Source of the DNA: an uncultured Lachnospiraceae bacterium
GTDB taxonomy: Bacteria; Bacillota; Clostridia; Lachnospirales; Lachnospiraceae
DNA: 13,390 nucleotides
Direction of reading: 5' to 3'
Assembly: GCA_947174985.1 (NCBI GenBank)
Contig: CAMWLB010000052.1
Span: forward strand, 1 to 13,390
Shown: one piece after another, positions 4,943 through 10,990 of the stretch
Layout: each line of letters starts with the position of its first letter
Numbering within the stretch: position 1 is the stretch's first letter
Program-made: the position numbers and the translations under genes
The notes under the pieces: model-generated
The model's database searches: none
Seen by the model: the letters and a program-made list of their open reading frames with translations, nothing else
Told to the model about the DNA's origin: nothing

Positions 4943-5485
4943 ATGAACTTTTCTTTTTACCGCATCAACGCAGATTACTGTGATTTTTTAAGAAACGCCG
5001 ATCCCCGTGTCCCTTATACCATGCAGGATAAATCCATTCGTCCATTTGTCGGCATCGTTTTCTCACTAAATGCGTATCATTATTATGCCCCACTGACTTC
5101 TCCCAAACCAAAGCACCTTCGCATGAAAAATCAGGTGGATTTTTTGAAAATAAACGGCGGCATATGGGGCGCCATCAATTTTAATAATATGATACCGGTA
5201 CATAATGCCTGTCTGCAAAAGGTTACAATCAAAATATTTCCCTCCGACACACAGGCAGAGGTTGCCTACAAAAATCTTTTAGCCAATCAGCTATCCTGGT
5301 GCAATTCTCACAAGGATACCATTGTCACACACGCCGGGAAGCTTTACCATATTATCAAACAGGGAAACGGCAGAAAGGAGCTGACCGCTCGCTGCTGCAA
5401 TTTCCCTGTTGATGAAGTACAATATTTATCTTATTGTCAAATCCACAATCTCCCTACTTCCCATCCTTGCCAATCTTCATGGTGA
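4943..5485 (+). CDS. toxN: Type III toxin-antitoxin endoribonuclease toxin, ToxN/AbiQ family
   Basis: A 180-aa ToxN/AbiQ-like endoribonuclease; these cut cellular and phage RNA at adenine-rich sites unless bound by their repeat RNA. Family hallmarks are visible: F-V-G-I-V-F-S-L-N (residues 35-43), Y-Y-A-P-L-T-S-P-K-P-K-H (47-58), G-A-I-N-F-N-N-M-I-P-V (about 76-86), Y-K-N-L-L-A-N-Q-L and a late C-C-N-F. As I recall, T52, S53 and K55 are active-site residues of Pectobacterium ToxN, and they occur here at the same numbers. ATG at 4943 has GGAG 10 nt upstream. The gene lies 38 nt after the toxI terminator, the standard type III order. The last residues run into the end of tex on the other strand (32-nt overlap), so the C-terminal tail after C-C-N-F is probably non-native. 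The toxin looks intact. Confidence 0.93.
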   Translation: MNFSFYRINADYCDFLRNADPRVPYTMQDKSIRPFVGIVFSLNAYHYYAPLTSPKPKHLRMKNQVDFLKINGGIWGAINFNNMIPVHNACLQKVTIKIFPSDTQAEVAYKNLLANQLSWCNSHKDTIVTHAGKLYHIIKQGNGRKELTARCCNFPVDEVQYLSYCQIHNLPTSHPCQSSW

Positions 5486-7268
5486 GCCCGATTCTCTTCT
5501 TTGCCACGTCAACGCTCAGCACCTGCACTTCCACAACGTCGCCGACGCTGACAGCTTCAAGGGGATGCTTGATAAATTTGTCCGTAATCTGGGAAATGTG
5601 CACCAATCCATCCTGATGGACGCCGATATCCACGAACACGCCGAAATCTATCACGTTACGGACCGTGCCTTTTAAAACCATGCCGGGCTTTAAGTCCTTC
5701 ATATCGAGCACATCGCTCCGCAGAATGGGCGCGGGCATACTTTCGCGAGGGTCTCTCGCCGGCTTTTCCAACTCTTTCATGATATCCGTCAGGGTGATTT
5801 CCCCTATGCCAAGCTCCAGCGCCAGCTTCTTCTTGTCGCCGATTCTCTTTTCAATGCTGCCCGCTGTTTCCATCTTTACAGAAGCGCCTTCCCTTGCTGT
5901 GGATGAGTCCGTCCTACTTCCGGTCTTGCCGCCTTTCGCACCGTTATCTTCTAATACAATGCCGCCCATCGCCTGTGCAAGCGCTCTTCCCATCGCCGTG
6001 CCTGTATTTCTTACCTGAATGGTTTTTCCTGAATTGCCGGTCCTGCCGCCAGCCGCCTTTTTGTTATCCGCTCCGGAAGCCGCGCCCTGTGCGCTCCTGC
6101 CGGAATTTTTCTCCGCAGCCGCCTTTTTCTGCGCCTGCTTTACGTCTTCCATGGACATTCCCAGCTTGTCAAGGAGCTTCATTGCCGCCTCGTAGGATTC
6201 CGGATGTACGCTGGTAGCGTCTAACGGATTTTCTCCATCCTGTATCCGCAAAAAGCCTGCGCACTGCTCAAACGCTTTCGGTCCCAGTTTCGCCACCTTG
6301 AGAAGCTGCTGCCTGTTGGTAAAGCGTCCGTTTTTCTCCCTGTAATCCACAATATTTTTGGCAATCGCCTTGCTGATGCCGGAAATATATTCAAGCAGGG
6401 ATACCGATGCCGTGTTCAAATCGACACCAACCTTATTTACGCAGTCCTCCACCACGCCGCCCAGGGTTTCACCCAGCTTCTTTTGGTTCATATCGTGCTG
6501 GTACTGTCCGACGCCGATAGACTTCGGGTCAATTTTTACAAGCTCTGCCAAAGGGTCCTGCAGCCTCCTCGCAATGGAAGCAGCGCTTCTCTGCCCTACG
6601 TCAAAATTGGGAAATTCCTCCGTTGCAAGCTTGCTTGCCGAGTAGACGGAGGCGCCTGCTTCATTTACAATAACGTACTGCACCGGCACATCCAGTTCCT
6701 TTATCATTTCCACAATGACCTGCTCGGACTCTCTGGAAGCCGTGCCGTTGCCCACGGAAATTAAGGAAACGCCGTACTTTTTAATCAGCTTTTTGACCTC
6801 TGCTTTTGCCTCCGCCACTTTATTTTGCGGAGCGGTCGGATACACCACCTTGGTATCCAGCACCTTGCCCGTTGCATCCACAACGGCAAGCTTACAGCCT
6901 GTCCTGAACGCAGGATCCCAGCCCAGCACTACCCTGCCGGCAATCGGCGGCTGCATCAGAAGCTGCTCCAGGTTCTTGCCAAAGACATTGATAGCGCCAT
7001 CTTCCGCGCGCTCTGTCAATTCATTGCGGACCTCTCTTTCAATAGCAGGTGCTATTAAACGGTCATAAGCGTCCTGCACCACCTCCTGCAGCACAGGCGT
7101 TGTATAGGTATTGTCGCTTGTAATGATCTTTTTCTCCAGATACCGGATAATACGCTCCACCGGTGCGTTGACTTTAACTGTCAGCACCTTCTCATTTTCC
7201 CCGCGGTTCAGGGCGAGAACCCTGTGCCCCGCAATTTTCTTTACCGGCTCTTCAAAATTGTAGTACAT
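5454..7268 (-). CDS. tex: Tex C-terminal fragment: YqgF, helix-hairpin-helix and S1 domains
   Basis: The 604-aa open frame downstream of the amber codon. The YqgF/RNase H-like domain covers about residues 110-205 (V-V-L-G-W-D-P-A-F-R-T-G-C-K). The helix-hairpin-helix pair covers about 283-342 (L-N-T-A-S...I-S-K-A-I-A-K-N-I-V). An Ala/Gly/Lys-rich insertion spans about 378-480. The S1 domain covers 528-598 (G-T-V-R-N-V-I-D-F-G-V-F-V-D-I-G). The first ATG at 7268 has no good ribosome-binding site directly before it, and it falls within a conserved stretch of Tex (V-Y-E-M-Y-Y-N-F-E-E-P). It is therefore an internal methionine rather than a natural start. Independent translation would need reinitiation after the stop, for which TAGGAGGG at the amber site is the only visible help. 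Confidence 0.75.
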   Translation of the reverse strand: MYYNFEEPVKKIAGHRVLALNRGENEKVLTVKVNAPVERIIRYLEKKIITSDNTYTTPVLQEVVQDAYDRLIAPAIEREVRNELTERAEDGAINVFGKNLEQLLMQPPIAGRVVLGWDPAFRTGCKLAVVDATGKVLDTKVVYPTAPQNKVAEAKAEVKKLIKKYGVSLISVGNGTASRESEQVIVEMIKELDVPVQYVIVNEAGASVYSASKLATEEFPNFDVGQRSAASIARRLQDPLAELVKIDPKSIGVGQYQHDMNQKKLGETLGGVVEDCVNKVGVDLNTASVSLLEYISGISKAIAKNIVDYREKNGRFTNRQQLLKVAKLGPKAFEQCAGFLRIQDGENPLDATSVHPESYEAAMKLLDKLGMSMEDVKQAQKKAAAEKNSGRSAQGAASGADNKKAAGGRTGNSGKTIQVRNTGTAMGRALAQAMGGIVLEDNGAKGGKTGSRTDSSTAREGASVKMETAGSIEKRIGDKKKLALELGIGEITLTDIMKELEKPARDPRESMPAPILRSDVLDMKDLKPGMVLKGTVRNVIDFGVFVDIGVHQDGLVHISQITDKFIKHPLEAVSVGDVVEVQVLSVDVAKKRIGLTMKIGKDGK

Positions 7269-7322
7269 CTCGTAGACGCTTTCCGCCTTTTCGTCCTTTG
7301 CCGTGGAAGTGATGCTGCCCTC

Positions 7323-7889
7323 CTACATGGTAGCGTTACGGATGTAGAGACGATGCTCCGCCTCGTCGGAGATGCTTTCCGCCAGAATATCCTTCGCGCC
7401 CTGCAGCGCCTCTTCCACGCTGTTTACGCGCTTTTCCTCGGGAACCGTCTCGTCGGAGACATATTTTCCGGCTTCCTCTTCCAGAGGCGCCGCCGCATCC
7501 TGCTTTAAAATATATTCCGCCAGTCCGCCCAGTCCCTTTTCCTTTGCCACGCTGGCGCGGGTCTTTCTCTTCGGACGATAGGGACGGTACAAATCCTCCA
7601 CCACTACCAGCGTTTCCGCCGCCAGAATCTTTTCTTTCAGTTCGTCGGTAAGCTGTCCCTGCTCCTCTATGCTGTGAAGCACCTGCTCTTTCTTTTCCTC
7701 TAAATTTCGAAGATATGTAAGCCGCTCATGCAGGTTACGAAGCTGCTCGTCATCAAGAGAACCTGTCGCTTCCTTTCTGTAGCGGGATATAAAGGGAATT
7801 GTATTGCCCTCGTCAATCAGCTTGACCGCCGCCTCCACCTGCCACTTCTGCACTTTAAGCTCTTCCGTGATTTTTTTTATGATATCCAT
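7323..7889 (-). CDS. tex: Tex N-terminal fragment (Tex_N domain) ending at the amber codon
   Basis: A 188-aa product: helical Tex_N domain from M-D-I-I-K-K-I-T-E-E-L, with the conserved N-T-I-P-F-I-S-R-Y-R-K-E-A-T-G-S-L-D-D motif at residues 29-47 and E-D-L-Y-R-P-Y-R-P-K-R-K-T-R-A near 98-112. It stops after I-R-N-A-T-M. ATG at 7889 has GGGAGG about 10 nt upstream and its own promoter. Without the amber codon it would continue directly into the YqgF domain. If translated alone it lacks every known RNA-binding module of Tex. Confidence 0.8.
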   Translation of the reverse strand: MDIIKKITEELKVQKWQVEAAVKLIDEGNTIPFISRYRKEATGSLDDEQLRNLHERLTYLRNLEEKKEQVLHSIEEQGQLTDELKEKILAAETLVVVEDLYRPYRPKRKTRASVAKEKGLGGLAEYILKQDAAAPLEEEAGKYVSDETVPEEKRVNSVEEALQGAKDILAESISDEAEHRLYIRNATM

Positions 7890-7956
7890 GGTGATTTATC
7901 CTCCCGGGGTGCCCCCTCTTTCTCTGGGAACGGTATAACGCCCAGACACTATTGCC

Positions 7957-7985
7957 ATTATACCGAAAACTCATCGCGCTTTCAA
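7957..7985 (-). promoter_or_regulatory. Promoter of tex
   Basis: On the minus strand, TTGAAA (7985-7980), a 17-nt spacer and TATAAT (7962-7957) form a near-consensus promoter about 68 nt before the tex ATG. It is intact, so the interrupted gene should still be transcribed. Confidence 0.75.
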
Positions 7986-8031
7986 TGAAAAGTTATAAAC
8001 AAAATGATTGCATAATTTTATAAAGTTTGAT

Positions 8032-8060
8032 TTGTCAAATGGCGCAAGAAGTGTTACACT
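8032..8060 (+). promoter_or_regulatory. Promoter of the 8111-9799 operon
   Basis: TTGTCA (8032-8037), a 17-nt spacer and TACACT (8055-8060) with an upstream TGT (extended -10) precede the first gene by about 50 nt. It is divergent from the tex promoter. Confidence 0.55.
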
Positions 8061-8110
8061 TATGTTGAAAAAGAATTTTTAAAATCGCTTTGCATGAGGG
8101 AGTTATCAGT

Positions 8111-8596
8111 ATGGACAGCAGAAATGGACAAAATGGAGGTTATCCGCCGGAGGGCTGGCAGCCGCCGCAGGGAGGTTACTATTATCAGCCCTGCCGCTCT
8201 GAGCAGAAAAATGCTTTCGCTACTGCCGCCATGGTCTTAGGAATTATCTCTCTCTGCTCTCTTGTCACCATATATTGGGCGCTGCCAATCGGCGCGCTTG
8301 CCATTTTGTTTGTCATTCTCTCCAAAAGGCGGGGATGCAAAATGGCGACGCATGCCCTGATTGGTCTTTCCACCTCGCTGACAAGCGTTATTATCAGCGG
8401 TTTTATTTTACTTGTTTCCGTCATATTCTTTTTTCAGGTTATGGACCCGAAAAACAGAGACTACGCAGATTTACTGTTCCAAAGCAATTATGGCTACGAT
8501 TTTAACGAATATATGCAGAATTATCTTGACAAAATAGAGCAGACCTACGGAAAAGATGCCCGCGACAGCATCGGACAGCTTTTTGGAATAGAATAA
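8111..8596 (+). CDS. DUF4190-like membrane protein
   Basis: A 161-aa protein. The first 30 residues are Gly/Pro/Tyr/Gln-rich and disordered (P-P-E-G-W-Q-P-P-Q-G-G-Y-Y-Y). Two membrane helices follow, about residues 37-72 (A-T-A-A-M-V-L-G-I-I-S-L...W-A-L-P-I-G-A-L-A-I-L) and 89-115, then an outward acidic tail of about 45 residues. The A-x-A-x-V-L-G-I-I-S-L pattern after a Pro/Gly-rich leader is typical of DUF4190 proteins, whose function is unknown. I place the start at ATG 8111, with GAGGGAG 8 nt upstream; a TTG in the same frame at 8090 has no ribosome-binding site. It is the first gene of a three-gene operon. Confidence 0.75.
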   Translation: MDSRNGQNGGYPPEGWQPPQGGYYYQPCRSEQKNAFATAAMVLGIISLCSLVTIYWALPIGALAILFVILSKRRGCKMATHALIGLSTSLTSVIISGFILLVSVIFFFQVMDPKNRDYADLLFQSNYGYDFNEYMQNYLDKIEQTYGKDARDSIGQLFGIE

Positions 8597-8611
8597 ACCA
8601 GGAGGGATTTT

Positions 8612-9079
8612 ATGAGTTTATCAATTGGAAATTACGCACAAACCGGTTATGCTTCTCCTATCGACACAAAGCCACAGCTCCCCGGTATGCCTGAAGAGGC
8701 TAAAAAAGGACAGCCGGGAAATGAGGGCGAATGTCAGACCTGTAAAAACCGCAAATACCAGGATGGTTCGGATGAGATGGTTTCCTTTAAATCCGCATCT
8801 CATATTTCTGCTACTGCCGCCGCATCCGTTGTCCGCTCCCACGAACAGGAGCATGTGACCAATGCGTTTACGGACGCAGCTACCAACAACGGCAAGGTTT
8901 TAAACGCTTCCGTCACCCTGCACACAAGCGTATGCCCTGAGTGTGGACGCACCTATGTTTCCGGCGGCACCACGAATACGCAGATAAAATACTATAATGA
9001 GGACAATCCATACCAGCAGGAAATGAAAAGCGCTGACAGAGCCAAGTATGAGGGTCTGCATTTTGATGCTGCCGTTTAA
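8612..9079 (+). CDS. Putative zinc protein with HEXXH and CXXC motifs (SprA-related type)
   Basis: A 155-aa soluble protein without a signal peptide. C-Q-T-C-K-N-R-K-Y-Q-D-G-S (from residue 41) and C-P-E-C-G (108-112) look like zinc-binding CXXC pairs. Between them, A-A-A-S-V-V-R-S-H-E-Q-E-H-V carries a HEXXH motif (residues 77-81), as in small gluzincin-like metalloproteases, and resembles the SprA-related family (V-R-x-H-E-x-x-H). No third zinc ligand can be assigned with certainty. The N-terminus resembles extracellular or flagellar-associated small proteins, but that is too weak to call. ATG 8612 has GGAGGG 4-5 nt upstream and lies 15 nt after the previous stop, so it is co-transcribed with both membrane-protein neighbours. 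Enzymatic activity is inferred from the motif only. Confidence 0.75.
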   Translation: MSLSIGNYAQTGYASPIDTKPQLPGMPEEAKKGQPGNEGECQTCKNRKYQDGSDEMVSFKSASHISATAAASVVRSHEQEHVTNAFTDAATNNGKVLNASVTLHTSVCPECGRTYVSGGTTNTQIKYYNEDNPYQQEMKSADRAKYEGLHFDAAV

Positions 9080-9091
9080 GGGAGAATATTT

Positions 9092-9799
9092 ATGAACAGG
9101 TATGCATCCAGCGCACAGCTAAAAGACAAAGCCAAGGGTTATCTGACGGGACACTATGGGCTGCTGATTGGTATTATAATTGTCACTGAAGTGATTTCTT
9201 CCATACTGGATAAATTTGTTCCCTTATCTGCCAATACCGCCGGATATATCCTGTCCGCCGCGATTACGTTTCTTCTTTCCGTTTTTATGGGAGTATTCAA
9301 TGTGGGAATCGCTTTGGTTTACCTGAAATTTGCCACCGGCAATAAAGCCTCCCTGAGTGATATTTTCTATGGTTTTTTTAACCATCTGGAAAAGGCGCTC
9401 AAGATTTCTCTGGTAATGAGTACGTTGAGCCTTATCCTCTCGCTTTCCTACTCTGTGCCATACCGTATTTATCTTATGACAGGAAATAGACGTTATTTAT
9501 TTATGATGCTCCCCTGCCTTGCGGCTGCCATGATACCTTATGTGCCGCTCTCGCTGTGTCTGTCCCAGTGCTACTTCCTTATACTGGACTTTCCGGACAA
9601 ATCGGCTTCGGATATATTGCGTGCAAGCTTCCACATTATGAAGGGACACAAAGGCAGGCTCTTCTACATTGAGCTGAGTTTTCTTCCCCTGCTTCTTCTG
9701 GGGGCAGTTTCCCTCATCGGGCTGTTATGGGTCATCCCCTACATGCAGATGACTTACGCCGCTTTCTATTTTGACATCATGAAACAAGAGCAGAGGTAA
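9092..9799 (+). CDS. DUF975 family integral membrane protein
   Basis: A 235-aa protein opening M-N-R-Y-A-S-S-A-Q-L-K-D-K-A-K-G-Y-L-T-G-H-Y-G-L-L-I-G, the characteristic start of DUF975 proteins (S-x-x-L-K-x-x-A-K...L-x-G-x-Y). About five to six hydrophobic helices follow. A conserved late stretch is D-F-P-D-K-S-A-S-D-I-L-R-A-S-F-H-I-M-K-G-H-K-G-R-L-F, where S-x-x-I-M-K-G-x-K is the second DUF975 hallmark. Function is unknown. ATG 9092 is served by AAGGGAG overlapping the previous stop codon (12-nt gap), so translation is probably coupled. The gene ends TAA directly against the prfB stop codon of the opposite strand. Confidence 0.85.
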   Translation: MNRYASSAQLKDKAKGYLTGHYGLLIGIIIVTEVISSILDKFVPLSANTAGYILSAAITFLLSVFMGVFNVGIALVYLKFATGNKASLSDIFYGFFNHLEKALKISLVMSTLSLILSLSYSVPYRIYLMTGNRRYLFMMLPCLAAAMIPYVPLSLCLSQCYFLILDFPDKSASDILRASFHIMKGHKGRLFYIELSFLPLLLLGAVSLIGLLWVIPYMQMTYAAFYFDIMKQEQR

Positions 9800-9813
9800 T
9801 TACTCCTCTGCTC
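9788..9813. terminator. Hairpin with both convergent stop codons in its loop
   Basis: GAGCAGAGG (9788-9796) and CCTCTGCTC (9805-9813) are perfect 9-bp complements. The 8-nt loop TAATTACT holds the DUF975 stop (9797-9799) and the prfB stop (9800-9802, minus strand). There is no U-tract in either direction, so termination strength is uncertain, but it is the only candidate between the two converging genes. Confidence 0.5.
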
Positions 9814-10934
9814 CTGCTACCGGCTTAGCTCCCATGCTAAGCCATTTTAAATATCCGTTTATAAAACTGTCCAGCGCTCCGTCCAGCACAGCGTCGGCAT
9901 TGCCGCTTTCCACACCGGTCCGGTGATCTTTTACCATGGTATAGGGCTGTAACACATAGGAACGTATCTGGTTGCCCCAGCCGATTTCTTTTACTTCACC
10001 TCTGATATCAGAGAGCTTCTCCGCATTTGCCTCCTGCTTTAACAAAAACAGCTTTGCTTTCAGCATCTGCATCGCCTTGTCTTTATTCTGGAACTGGCTT
10101 CGCTCGTTCTGGCACTGTACCACCGTTCCCGTAGGAATATGCGTGATACGGATTGCCGATGAAGTCTTATTGATGTGCTGCCCGCCTGCACCACTGCTTC
10201 GGTAGGTATCAATCCGCAAATCCTCTTCGTTGATTTCCACGTCCAAGTCCTCTTCGATATCCGGCATAACGTCCAACGACACAAAAGAGGTCTGCCGCTT
10301 TCCCTGCGCATTAAAGGGAGAAATACGAACCAGCCTGTGCACGCCCTTCTCCGATTTCAAATAGCCGTAGGCATTGATTCCATTTATCTGAAAGGTCACA
10401 GACTTGATGCCTGCCTCGTCCCCGTCCAGATAATCAAGCACCTCTATGGCAAAGCCCTTGCGCTCCGCCCAACGGGTATACATGCGGTAAAGCATACCAC
10501 ACCAGTCGCAGCTCTCCGTGCCGCCCGCTCCCGCGTTCAGCTTCAGAATCGCGTTGCTTTTGTCATACTCACCCGCCAGCAGAGTTCCAATGCGTATCTC
10601 CTCAAACGTGTCCATAAAGAGGGTAAGCTCCTCCTGTATCTCCGGTATCAGGGAGGCATCATTTTCCTCGTAGCCCATCTCAATCAAGGTCTGGATATCC
10701 TCGTAACGGGTTTCCAGCTCATGATAGGTCTGGCAGGTATCCTTCATATTTTTCAGTTCCTTCATCAGCTTGTTGGAGCGTTCCGGATTATCCCAGAAAT
10801 TGGGTGCCTCCATCTCCCTCTCAAGCTCTTCAATCCGCTTCTCCTTGGAAGCTAAGTCAAAGTGAATCCCTCACTTCCGCTAAAGGAGTTTCATAAGTAA
10901 GCAGTTTTGCTTTCATATTGTCAAGTTCTACCAT
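9800..10934 (-). CDS. prfB: Peptide chain release factor 2 (RF2), expressed by programmed +1 frameshift
   Basis: RF2 recognises UGA and UAA in the ribosomal A site and triggers peptide release. The zero frame starts at ATG 10934 (M-V-E-L-D-N-M-K-A-K-L) and gives 25 codons to CTT, then TGA. A +1 slip continues as D-L-A-S-K-E-K-R-I-E-E-L-E to the stop at 9800, for about 377 aa. With the joined numbering, the codon-reading S-P-F lies at 205-207 and catalytic G-G-Q at 250-252, the same numbers as in E. coli RF2. G-A-G-G-T-E-S-C-D-W-C and the C-terminal W-G-N-Q-I-R-S-Y-V motif are also present. GAGGGTGA precedes the start. It lies 56 nt after secA, the common Firmicute order, probably co-transcribed. 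The feature spans both frames. Confidence 0.97.
10856..10869 (-). promoter_or_regulatory. prfB programmed +1 frameshift site
   Basis: On the minus strand, CTT TGA C (10862-10856) is the canonical RF2 slippery stop, preceded by AGGGATT as the internal Shine-Dalgarno-like stimulator. Low RF2 slows termination at this TGA and favours the slip, so RF2 controls its own synthesis. Confidence 0.95.
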
Positions 10935-10990
10935 TAACGTCACCCTCTTTCCTTTTATTTTATATTTCTGTTTTCCTGCCGTTTCCTGCC

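Larger units (their letters stand above)
5454..7889 (-). pseudogene. tex: tex, S1 RNA-binding transcription accessory protein, interrupted by an in-frame amber codon
   Basis: Tex is a conserved cytoplasmic nucleic-acid-binding protein linked to transcription. Together, 5454-7889 encode all Tex domains in one frame: N-terminal helical Tex_N (codons 1-188), YqgF/RNase H-like, helix-hairpin-helix and a C-terminal S1 domain. Codon 189 is TAG (7325-7323), where homologues as I recall them read T-M-K-E-G. The flanking codons continue T-M-[stop]-E-G-S-I-T-S-T-A-K-D-E without any frame change, so a single AAG-to-TAG change would explain it. Total length is about 811 codons, longer than the usual 720-780, because of a low-complexity insertion before S1. 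A real nonsense mutation, a sequencing error, suppression or split expression are all possible. The 3' end overlaps toxN. Confidence 0.85.

Noticed and set aside
7323..7325. Pyrrolysine read-through at the tex amber codon
   Set aside because: Other genes in the window (tex itself, the 233-aa protein) end normally in TAG and no PylTS genes or insertion element are visible; mutation or sequencing error is simpler.
8090..8110. Upstream TTG start for the DUF4190-like protein
   Set aside because: No ribosome-binding site precedes it, while GAGGGAG stands 8 nt before the ATG at 8111.
10175..10855. Long plus-strand open frame opposite prfB, and similar frames opposite secA and tex
   Set aside because: They are shadows of well-conserved genes on the minus strand, without ribosome-binding sites or family resemblance.
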